This document shows, piece by piece, positions 33,464 to 42,904 of a DNA stretch of 64,000 nt (position 1 is the first letter of the stretch; each line of letters opens with the position of its first letter). Where the stretch lies: contig BDSL01000021.1 in assembly GCA_003116995.1 (NCBI GenBank), positions 186,001 through 250,000 of the forward strand. Reading direction: 5' to 3'. This DNA comes from Yamagishiella unicocca (Eukaryota > Chlorophyta > Chlorophyceae > Chlamydomonadales > Volvocaceae). The notes beneath the pieces are model-generated. The model was given only the letters and a program-made list of their open reading frames with translations. It ran no database searches and had not been told where the DNA came from. A program made the position numbers and the translations under genes.

Positions 33464-33760
33464 GTACAGTGGGCCCTAGATCATATGGTAGAGCCATCGG
33501 GCGCATCGACTGACACTCAAAGAGACACACAGGAAGAATAACCTGGAATAACAAACCAGTCGATCGAGATACGGCAGACCACTAGAAACCCCGACCAAGG
33601 GCCCAGAGAACAAACCGCGGCACCAACCACCCAGGGGGGAAGTAGCTCAAATGGGCCCCCTATCAGCAGTACACCAACAGCAGCCCAAACACCCTTCGGC
33701 CAGAGCAACCAGCAGAGCGCCCAGGAGCGCCCCACCCGGAGGTACCTGGAGGTACTGACC
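33464..33760 (-). mobile_element. L1-like 3' terminal fragment
   Basis: This is the same terminal sequence as 15893-16140, in the same orientation. The plus strand reads CAGTGGGCCCTAGATCATAT, then GGTAGAGCCATCGGGCGCAT, and continues through CCAGAGAACAAACCGCGGCA and CAGCAGTACACCAACAGCAG. It has about 80-90 percent apparent identity over roughly 250 bases by eye. It encodes no intact protein. Confidence 0.6.
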
Positions 33761-33774
33761 CAATGGCATCGCGC

Positions 33775-33957
33775 TCAGCATTCCTCAGGATGCCCATAAA
33801 GGAGTACGCCGGATGATGGTGGAAGTTTTTGAGGAATTAAGCGCAACGTCGCTGTGAGCTTCCTTCCGCCCCTGCTGGGCCGCGCATCAATGTTCAGCCC
33901 CCCCTTGAGTGCCTCGGCCGCACACGCGTCGAACACTGCGCCGCCTAGCGGGGTGGC
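33775..33957 (-). pseudogene. Possible exon or gene relic, unknown family
   Basis: The minus strand from a CACGCAG acceptor-like site is open for 60 codons to a TGA. It starts ATPLGGAVFDACAAEALKGG and has GC-rich third positions until about residue 41, unlike the surrounding spacer. No partner exon or start was found, so it may be a relic or chance. Confidence 0.2.
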
Positions 33958-36552
33958 CTGCGTGCCGCTGGCGGTGCAGCACTGGATCCGTTGTTCTAGT
34001 TATGTTCCGTCGGTAAGGTCGGTACATCGCGACGCATCACACCACAGCACAGCAGGTTGCAGCTCCCTTCAAATGACTCACTGCAGGTCAGCGCCTGTGG
34101 AGCGTTACGCGCTGTCACCTACCTGCCCGCTGCTCCAGGGAGGTTTACTCAACAATATTACAGGCCGCACAAGAGTGCGGCAAGCCATAAACACAAATGG
34201 TCGCGCGGCGACGAACGCGAAGCGCAAGCCCGCTTCCGCAAGAGTTGGTAGAGCCGCATCCCCGGACACCCTGGGTAGACCGCGCAGGGAAAATACGACA
34301 ATTGGCCACCCCCAGATCACGCAGGTCTTGCTGCACTTATTTCAAGAGACCGCATTGTCGTTGTCTCCTCTAGCCCTAATCCTTCCGGCAGCCGAGCGCA
34401 TACGCTCACCCGCAACATACGTTTAAGCTATATCGCTAGCATTGCAACACATACTCCAAGCCAAAGCGGCAATAACAGATCCAAAGGCACGTGCCAGGGT
34501 GCATTAAACTGCGTCGCCCGAAGACACCTCGCACGCCCAGCTGGCTGCCGGCAGGGCAGCGCTGCGCCCTCAGCAGTGCGCGCATCAGCGCGCGTGGCCA
34601 ATCACAACACGTCCTCAGTATCAACCGCACACACACAAAGGGATACGATGGAGCAGACTCTCGGTCGAGCAAGAGGGGACTGCGGCCCCTCACGCCCCTC
34701 TCCTTACAGGAGAGTGCTTCGGCGGTCTTTCCGTTAGGGCAGGGTAGCTGCCCTTGGCCAACGCCAGGCCCGGTCAGATATGATGTAACACACGCACACA
34801 TACACACAAACACACAGGCACACAGACACACACACACACACACACACACACACAACGCATTTATAAAACACACACACAACGGCCACTGGGTCATCTGCCA
34901 CCGCGATGCGGCTCCGGCTACCCAACGGCATAACTTATTCAATTTATTACCAAAGTGTCGGTTACGGACACGCATCACTGCTACCCGTACAACGGGCAGC
35001 AGCCGACACCTTAGCCAGGCCAGCGGGGGCTTCAGCGGGCAGGACCGGTGATGCCCTCAGCGACGCCGCCATGCCCGCTCCTCCTGGCCCACCAGCACAT
35101 TGCATGGCAAGGCGCAAACGCGGGGACGCTGGACTCGCTCCTCCTGCCCTGTTCGGAGGCTTTATGACTTGGCTTCCACCCCGAATGAACCACCAGCTCG
35201 CCGCCACACAGCCGTTCGAACACTCCTGCCATGCTGCCAGACATATGACGACGGCCCCGCACCGCAACTGCAACCGCAACCGCAACCGCACACCAACTGA
35301 GACACCCACACCATGCCACAGGCCAATGACCCTACCCGCCACGTATCCGCACCCTCACCTACCATACACCCATCCCACGCCTTACATGCCTCCACCCATT
35401 CCTCCAAAAGCCCGCATTGTCATTTTGGATACCCGCACTTGATAGCTCTGGAAGGTGGCGGGTGGGCTCACATAATAAGGGAGGAATCAACGTTCCCATA
35501 CCGTGCTCCCAACAGCTACAGCATCTAACCCTTCCCCCCTCGGGGGCCTCATCACGCCGTGCGTCATCTCATCACTCTGGCGAGGCCGCCGCAGCTGACC
35601 GCCATGTAGCAGCGATGCAAGAGAGCCCCGAGGGGGCCAACCCCGCGCGTGGCTTCCGTAGGAGCAGCTGCCAGCTCCTCGAGCTCCCAACGAGTCCACA
35701 CCTTTCTGGCTACGCCTCGCCCGCAATGCAAACAAAGGGTCTTTCGCGTTTGGCGACGGACTCGCCGCGGCAGCCATGGCGATGACCACAGCCGCGCGCG
35801 CCTTAAAGAAATGGCTGAACAGGTATAGATCGGGGGCCCAGCTAGCCCGTAACTAACAAACATCCGCTCGTACAACCGCGCCATCACGCCGACCCACAGC
35901 AGCGCTCGTCCCTACGCACGTGCCCGCCCTGGTTCAGGTGAGGCCGCGATGCAGCGCCTTCGCGCCAGGTGTTCACGACAGCAATTCCCTCGGTTGCTCG
36001 GGCGACAGCGTCGAAGCATGTGTCCACCTGCCCTGGCGGCCCCCGGGTCATCCGAATCGGCTCACCGGGGTACCGGTATCAGTTATCGCAACTGATGCGC
36101 CGCGGCCAGGAGGCTCCTTCGTCTTTCCCTGCAGGCTTGCAAATCAATCGACTCCACCCCTCAATCAATTCCAGTAGCGCGCAGCGATGGTGCGCAAGTC
36201 GACAAAGGGCTATTGATCCCTAACTAACCCTCTCTCGCCGCGGGCACCAAACTCCAAAATGTAAGTTGGCAGCGGCTGAGGAACCACGTCACGCCTTTCC
36301 GGCACTAGGCCCGCGTTCCGGGTCTCCCGGCAGGTTTCGCGGCTGCGGCCCCATCCGGGCACTCCAAACCGATGATCTCCGGCTACAACTGCGGAGGTGC
36401 CGCAGACATCAAATACCAGCATATGTCCCTACAACTGATCCGCGTGTGTGGGTGCACACGTCGCGTATCGTGGAGGAGACTTTGCAGAAGGGTTCAAGAC
36501 GGGACGGGACCCGAGGGCCCCCGGGCACAGCGACCAGATCTCGGCAGCTCCT
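33958..36552. other. Spacer with a CA microsatellite, no recognised gene
   Basis: Frames near 33854-34426 (plus) and 35487-35887 (minus) show no known domain. The right part is the likely 3' UTR of the receiver-like gene: a minus-strand TGTAA is at 35392-35396, but that is 1.1 kb away, so the assignment is weak. A small CAACCG repeat lies near 35266-35290. Confidence 0.4.
34787..34878. repeat. CA-rich microsatellite
   Basis: An interrupted run of CACA units spans about 90 bases, with the longest uninterrupted (CA)n at about 34826-34854. Confidence 0.85.
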
Positions 36553-39430
36553 TCAGATGCCCATCGGCATGCCTCCACCCATCATGCCTCCACCCATCAT
36601 GCTACCGCCCATCATGCCTCCACCCATACCAATGCCCATCCCAACGCCACTTCCGCCCGCTGCCATCTGCTGCTGCAGCAGCAGCTGCTGTTGCTGCAGC
36701 TCCAGCAGCTGCTGCTGCGTGGACACAGACTCCGCCTCCCGCGCTCGCTTGTCCTCAACCGCCTTACGCAGCCGCACCACCTCCTCAGCTAACATCCGGA
36801 TGAGCTCCGCATTGCCGCCGCCACTGGACGGGGCCGCTGCTGGGGCCGGTGGCGGAGGAGGAGGCTGCGCCGTGCCGAGCGACATATTCCGCATCATGCC
36901 GGACATGTCGCCACCGCCCATGATGCCACCCTGCATACCGCCGTGCATACCTCCTCCCATGCCTCCTCCCATACCACCGCCCATACCTCCTCCCATGCCT
37001 CCGCCCATGCCTCCGCCCATGCCTCCGCCCATACCACCCATGCCGCCCACCCCCCCCTGCATCCCCATCCCCATCCGGCCGCTGCCATTCAGGTTGCCTT
37101 GCATGCCCATACCCATGCCCATACCCATGCCAGCGTTTGCGCTGCTCATGGTGGCCATGGAGCCGATGGACATGCCCCCGCCCATGCCCCCGCCCATGCC
37201 CCCGCCCATGCCGTTCATCCCGCCCATCCCCATGCCCATGCCACCAGCGCCGTTGCCGTGCATGCCGCCGCCCGATTGCATCGCTCCGGAACCAGAGACA
37301 CCTGCGAACAATCCCAAGCGTGCACGCGAGAACTCAAGTTGAGGAGCATGCAAGGAGGGCGGTCGCCTGACAGCTCAAGTTGCGGAGCATGCAAGGAGGG
37401 CGGTCGGCTGACAGCCAAAGCCACACCCAGTAGCTTTACTGTGCTTCTCGAATCCTTATGCAGCAGCAGCGTTGTAAAACAGCGGCAATCCTGACACCCC
37501 TGACTGTCCACCAGGGCCCTATTCGGCTCGCGCACCAGCGGCTGTGGTGGCTGGCTTAGCGCACACTCACACACCCACCCACCCACCGTGTGACTCCATG
37601 CTGCCCTTGGATTCCATGCTCTTGCGCCTCAGCGTGGGCGTGCTCTGCATGGCGGCGGGGGAGGGCGCCTCATCCTCCAGAGAGCGGCGGGAGGAGGCGG
37701 TGCGGTCCAGGACCGGCGGCGGCTTGCTGCCCTCGTTGCTCGCGCGCCGGGAGTCCGTGCGGCGCAGGATGGAGTCGGAGCGGGGAGCTCCGCGAATGGA
37801 GTCCGTCCTGCGGGTACATGGTTGAAAAAAGCCACAGCACCCAGGGTTGAGTTCCGTCCCGACTTTAAACGCGCAATTAGGCCTTATGCCAGCGCCAAGC
37901 TCGAGAGCTTCTGGAACTCTCGGACGCAACCCCCTTCCTCCAAGGCCAACTTAGGACGTCAATCCGCACCGACACACTATCGCTACTTTGCGCTACAGTT
38001 GCCCCATTGCCGGAGCCGCCGCATCCGCCTTTCAAACTCTTCGAGGCCGGGTGCTCCAGAACTACGTGCCGTTCCACACCCACCAGCATGCGTGGGGTCT
38101 TAGCGTCAGCAGCCTCGCCCTCCCTCGAATCCGCCCCCAACACGGACACCCCCGCCCCGCCGCAGCACCCGCCCACCTTTCCAGCGAGTTACGGCGCTCC
38201 AGCGACTTGCGCTGATCCTTGTGCAGATAGTCCGGGCGGATCTGACCCGCCTGCACCTGCTTCAGCACGTCCACCACTGCATTCACGTCGCCGCCGTTCT
38301 TGGCGAATTCCTGCGAGACGCGGCGGCGCGGGAAGAGGCCGGATAAAGCCGCGGCACCGAAGGCAGCTGCCGGAAAGCTACAGCAAGACGGCAGCGATTT
38401 AGTACCGGATCGTGGGGGTGGACAGGTGTGCAGCTCGTTCATGTGATGCGGCTCGTTCATGTGATGCGGCTCGGCAGTCCGCCAGCCCGCACCGGCAGCC
38501 ATCCCCACGGGGTGCCGCGTGCCGGCACAGGACGCGCACCTGACACGTTGGCCGCTGCAAGCCCCTTCAGCCGATGTCAGGTTCCAGCCGACTAATACCC
38601 TTAATGCTACACGGGCTATTGTCCGCACTTTTGCCAAGGGTACTGGGCCTCCGATGCGCGATGAACCCGATTGCAAGCCCGCAGCACGGCGCAGTGTCGC
38701 GACGTCTAGCAGTGCAAAGGGGTGCGCTGAGCGCTATCTGCGCAGAGCGCACAACCGCGACTCCGTGCCTGACGCGTGCGCAACTTGCAGCACAATCCCA
38801 AGCTTGTGCTCGAAGGCAGGCAGCCGGCGGTGGGTAGACCACGACGTGAGGTGAGTGTGGGCAGTTGCACACGAGAGCGCGCACGTGCATGAGAGCCACA
38901 CGGCCCAACCTGTGCGCTGCCGTAGCTGCACGGTGGGTGCTGCGGGAGCAAATAGGCCCGGTGCAAAGTCGTGCCAAACGCGCGTACGGATATAGCTCAC
39001 CAGAGTTGCGTGGTAGTGCTTGTTAAGATCGCCGCCTTTCTTTGGGTTTCCCCAGCAGATAACCGGTACGTCTGGGTATTTCTCCTTAATAACCTTGCGC
39101 AGCGTCTCGCTGAATTCCTCTTTGCCAGGGCATGTAAAATGGTTGCTCAGCAGGGCCGCATGGCACTGGCCGCACGTCTGGACAAGTTTCTGGGGACATG
39201 ACATGCGGAGGACATGGAAGAAAGTCAACACATTAATTCGCGTTGCGCAATGCGAACTGATAAACGACTGCCGGAAAGCGTCGCACCTGCAACCTGCCGA
39301 CCGCGTCCACGGCTTTGTGCGCAGTAAAGAGCTTGATGGGGCCGACGTAGCGTTTGCAGCTCTCCAGCGCCTCCTCAAAGTCAGGAAGCGACTTCTCCTC
39401 TCCCACCACCAATAGGTTGAGGCTAGGCAT
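36553..39430 (-). CDS. Receiver-like protein with RRxS linker and Gly-Met repeat tail, 6 exons, about 565 aa
   Basis: Exons on the minus strand are 39430-39287, 39189-38910, 38642-38540 (acceptor uncertain), 38377-38177, 37807-37587 and 37301-36553; phases agree throughout. The N-terminal 110 residues read like a response-regulator receiver domain: LNLLVVGEEKSLPDFEEALE at strand 1/helix 1 and KEKYPDVPVICWGNPKKGG at strands 4-5. The acidic pair and the phospho-acceptor Asp appear to be lost (VVGEE, ALLSNH). Residues 200-315 hold several RRxS-type sites (RRNSLER, SRRASNEG, LRRKSMES). The last exon begins with about 165 residues of GGM/GGGM repeats. It continues with a helical segment (AELIRMLAEEVVRLRKAVED) and a Gln-rich coiled coil. 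The receiver assignment is inference. No histidine kinase or DNA-binding domain is attached. Confidence 0.65.
36900..37250 (-). repeat. Coding repeat: GGM/GGGM tract
   Basis: The last exon of the receiver-like gene contains imperfect 9- and 12-base units of the CATGCCTCCGCC type on the plus strand. They translate on the minus strand as repeated Met-Gly-Gly and Gly-Gly-Met. Codons vary at third positions, so the tract is not a fresh microsatellite. Confidence 0.85.
38428..38466. repeat. 18-bp tandem duplication in an intron
   Basis: GCTCGTTCATGTGATGCG occurs twice in succession, with a partial third copy. It lies within the intron between exons 3 and 4 of the receiver-like gene. Confidence 0.85.
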
Positions 39431-41528
39431 GCTTGTAGACGACCTTTCCCTCGTGCACCGTCAAGGCGACACCCAACAACCTGGGAGCGGTTCGACAGGT
39501 TCCTGTGATAAGCGACACCAAGTCAGCCGGAGGGCGCATTCTTAACCTTAAAGGAAACACTAGAAGCTGGCGGAGCTAGAACATGTTCGTTGCAGGCCAT
39601 GAAAACAGCATGACGGCAAGCGACCGATAGTTCCAGCGCCTTGCGCGCCGTTTACATCTTGCCACGCATCAATACACGTAACGGACCTTAACGCTAAGCT
39701 CGCCAAATGCAGCGCGCTTCTTGAAGCCTGACGTTACAGCGACCGATGCATGGACACCTCAGAAACAGAGTGTGTTTTTTAGCTCGTAACAACAAGACGG
39801 TATCAGGCTGGTGCAAATGTTCTCAGATAGTGTGTAAAGTTGTGTGTCAATGGAGGGTTTTGCGACTTTTGCCAGCCCCTCATTGCGGAAGGTAAGGCCC
39901 CTCAGTGCGTAGCTGATTCGCCGACTCATGGCAATGAAAAAATATTGCCGACCAGGCAGTCAATGCCAGCACGATGTGCAGGAAGCACCCGAAACTTTGG
40001 AACAAAGCTTAATGTGAGCGCTCGCACCATAACGTGGTAACTCAGGGTAACTCAGGATTACTGCTTAGGCCCAGTGGGCGGCATAGGCGTTGTCCTCAGC
40101 TTCTCACCTACAGACTAGGATTTCATTATAGTTTTCGCATTCCTAAATGGATGCGCATCCACAGCTGCAAAGGCCGTATGGCCGCCTCCAAGCATTATCT
40201 GCAGGGTTACAACCTGCACTGCATAGCCGGCGTGTCATTCTGGGATCATGCGCATGGTTTATCGTTTTACATTGTATTTTCGTAAGATCCTGGTAGTTAT
40301 TGATGCTCCGATTGGGGTTTTGATCGTCCGCGAGTGTGAAGGTGTTACGGGGAGCGCCAAACAGTCCACAGTCGCCGCTGTGTTAATGTTTCAGTTCTGC
40401 GCCTTGAGGGTTTGTCAAATTTGTCCGCATGGTAACGGCCTGCCTGGACACCTACGAATTCATACCTGGAGTTGTTACGACAGGAAGCCACAGGAAGCGG
40501 GGACAAATTAGAATTTCCGTCTCGCAACACCGAGTTTAGGGCCACACGTGGCGCGTCCTTACTAGTATTAGCATTATGGCTGTCAATATCCTGAAACCAG
40601 GAGCCGTGAGGCATCTCCCCATCTCTTAGCCTTCGGTACTCGGTTCGTTAACCTCCCCTGCCTTGTGGTCAAACTGCGTGAGAAAGTCGGAGTGGCTGGG
40701 TGGCTCCCGGCCTGCCTTCCCGGATGCACAACCCAACGCCCCTTCCATCCCTGATGGTTAAGCACGTAGGAGCACGTGGATCGTACTGCGCAGTGCGTAC
40801 GAACGCGTGGTTTACGGCCTCTGCAGCCGGATAGCTAGCGAGGGCCAGCATAGCGTGTGCTTCGGCGTTGAGGCTTGCGGCCATGGGCTGTCGTGATTGC
40901 GTCCACACCACCGTTCCGCTTCTGAGTCTGTTCGTAGTCTTGACAGGGGCCACTGTGGGCTGTGAGTCCGCGACGCAAGCCATCGGTATGGCCTGGCGTT
41001 GTCGCCCCATGAGGCTCCGCACCACCACACCGCACCTGCCTGCATGGGTAGCAGGAGCTGCGCGAGGCTGCGACCCATGGGACCAAACCCTAGACGACGT
41101 CCTCAGATGGCGATAACATGTATCAGGGACGTCTGTGACATTTGACTGCAGTTTCCGTAGCCTGCACCAGCAACTGGAAACAAGGCATCTCACGGAGTTC
41201 CCCTTGGATGTCTTGCTGCGCTCTAGGTAATTCAGGCCCGCACACATTTGAGTGTAGACATTTTGACAGTTGCACAATGACTCTAGGTTCCACTGACTGC
41301 GCTGATGACCAAATCGCAATAACCTGCTGCGCAGCAGCGGTAACGTTCCGTCTACACCTGCAGCTACGCGACCTCAACACGGACGCCGCATCACAGAAAC
41401 ATGTACGTGCCCTAAATGATCTAGGTCACCGGCCGCTGATCCATGCAGCTGCGGAGGCCAGCCCCTAGCCCATCCTCATCACTCCATCGCTCCGGAACCC
41501 AGCCACACCCCCTCCCAGCCCCTGCTCG
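39431..41528. other. Intergenic region with no recognised gene
   Basis: It should contain the promoter of the receiver-like gene at the left and the 3' UTR of the rhodanese-like gene at the right. The minus-strand frame at 40669-41319 has no recognisable domain or splice-site support. GC content is lower than in the flanking genes. Confidence 0.45.
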
Positions 41529-42648
41529 TCAGTGCGCCTCCACCTTCCACCCCCCGGCGGGGAGGCTGACAATGTCTGTCCGGCCGCCGTGCTTCTTCAT
41601 GAAGGCATCGATCCCGCCCGTGAGCACGCTGACACGCGGGGCGGGAGAAATGCCCAGGGTCTGCAGCCGCTGGCGCAAGGCGGCAGCCGCGGTGGGTCCC
41701 CGCTTGCCAGGGCTGCAGAAGAGGCAATGCACCACCACCTGTAAGGCATGGGGCGTAGGTGGGTGGGTTGGTGGGTGAGGACATGGACACGGGCGACCAG
41801 TAGTCGGCGGTTGGGTGGTGCGGGCACCCAGCTGCATTCCGTCCTATTCCCTCTGGCCAGGTTATTCGCCCTCTGGGTCCAATTGGAATGTCAGTTCCGG
41901 TAGTGGCCATGCCGGGGCCAGAGAGGAAGCGCTGCAGTTTGTCTCGGAGACCACCCAGCCAGCTGATCAGTTGGACCTGCTGTGTGCTGGTCGGCACGTT
42001 TCCGTACGGCCGCGCACAATCCCGCCCTCAAGAGGGACAACACACGCCTCCAAGGAGAGGTGCCCCGCCCGCAGTCCGCACTCCCCAATGCACCTCCTTC
42101 GCGTCTTTGATGCGTCCGTGGATAGCCTTGTCGAGCGGCCCGGTGTCGGCCTGCTTGAAGACTGGAGTTGGGACGTTGAAGGAGCCCTTGATGGTGCCAG
42201 CCGCCAACTCCTGCGCGGTGAGGGAAGGCAGGGAGGACAGTTACGTGTTCTTTACGCGCGAGGGCACTTCACGCAGATTGGTACATGTCGCCCTGGTCAT
42301 GGAGCATTGTGTTGGTGCATTAAACTCTGTGACTCCCCTTGTCCCCGTCGGGCGAGGTCTTCCCCCCAGCGTGCCTTCGGAGGTTTGCCAGTATGCCTTT
42401 TAACCTATGCACACTCTGGGGTTCGCGACGATCATTCTTGCCTCTGGTGATCGCACGTCCAGCACCAGGATGCCTGGAGTCTTCGCCTCCAGCTGTTTCA
42501 GCAGCTCATCGCTGTCCACCTCGGGCAGCGCAGCACTTGATGCAAAGCTCCGGATCACTGCAGCATTCTCCTTGTACAAGCATGCCAGAAATGCAGCTCC
42601 ATGGCCCACAGGCCGGACAGGCATCGCGCGGACAGCCGAAGCAAGCAT
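41529..42648 (-). CDS. Rhodanese/Cdc25-like domain protein, possibly mitochondrial, 4 exons
   Basis: Exons on the minus strand are 42648-42442, 42210-42094, from 41976 to an unresolved end near 41870-41780, and 41738-41529. Exon 1 gives MLASAVRAMPVRPVGHGAAF, a basic, alanine-rich presequence-like start. EVDSDELLKQLEAKTPGILV and LDVRSPE follow. Exon 2 continues ELAAGTIKGSFNVPTPVFKQ. Together these form the N-terminal half of a rhodanese fold (LDVR strand, then the GxIxG turn). Exon 4 carries VVVHCLFCSPGKRGPTAAAA, the active-site loop, then ISPAPRVSVLTGGIDAFMKK and GGWKVEAH. Intron 1 uses a GC donor (GAG/GCAAGA). I found no GT donor that joins exon 3 to exon 4 in frame. An upstream in-frame ATG at 42738 exists. 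Likely roles are sulfurtransferase, arsenate reductase or phosphatase. Confidence 0.75.
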
Positions 42649-42904
42649 GTTGGCCAGAGTCGCGGAAAGATGAGCGGTTTTCAGCGTCTTGGGCGGGAAC
42701 ACGCTTCCGTATTGGAAATGGCTGTTACTTAAGCACATCGATTTTTGTTACAAGCCTTAAGGGAGCGTGTTGGCCTGCCGGCCTGACCAGCGGTTGGAAC
42801 CTAATGAAAATGATCTGTGTCTCGACTCTCGAGATGGGCATTGATACTCACGCATCGTTCCACACAAAACTGGAAGTCCGCTTATTTTGTCATTTATATT
42901 CACT
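42649..42904. promoter_or_regulatory. Compact spacer: promoter of the rhodanese-like gene and polyadenylation site of the sulfotransferase-like gene
   Basis: Only 256 bases separate the stop of the upstream minus-strand gene from this gene's ATG. A minus-strand TGTAA at 42748-42752 would terminate the upstream transcript, leaving about 100 bases for the downstream promoter and leader. Confidence 0.5.
42748..42752 (-). terminator. TGTAA polyadenylation signal of the sulfotransferase-like gene
   Basis: The plus strand reads TTACA, so the minus strand carries TGTAA about 155 bases beyond the stop at 42905. Confidence 0.55.

Noticed and set aside
35487..35887. Overlapping minus-strand frames as a possible small gene
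   Set aside because: Two competing frames, no splice-site or domain support, and location in a probable 3' UTR/intergenic region.
42649..42738. Upstream ATG at 42738 as the start of the rhodanese-like protein
   Set aside because: It is in frame, but the extra residues look like UTR, and the start at 42648 gives a better targeting-peptide-like N-terminus. It remains an alternative.
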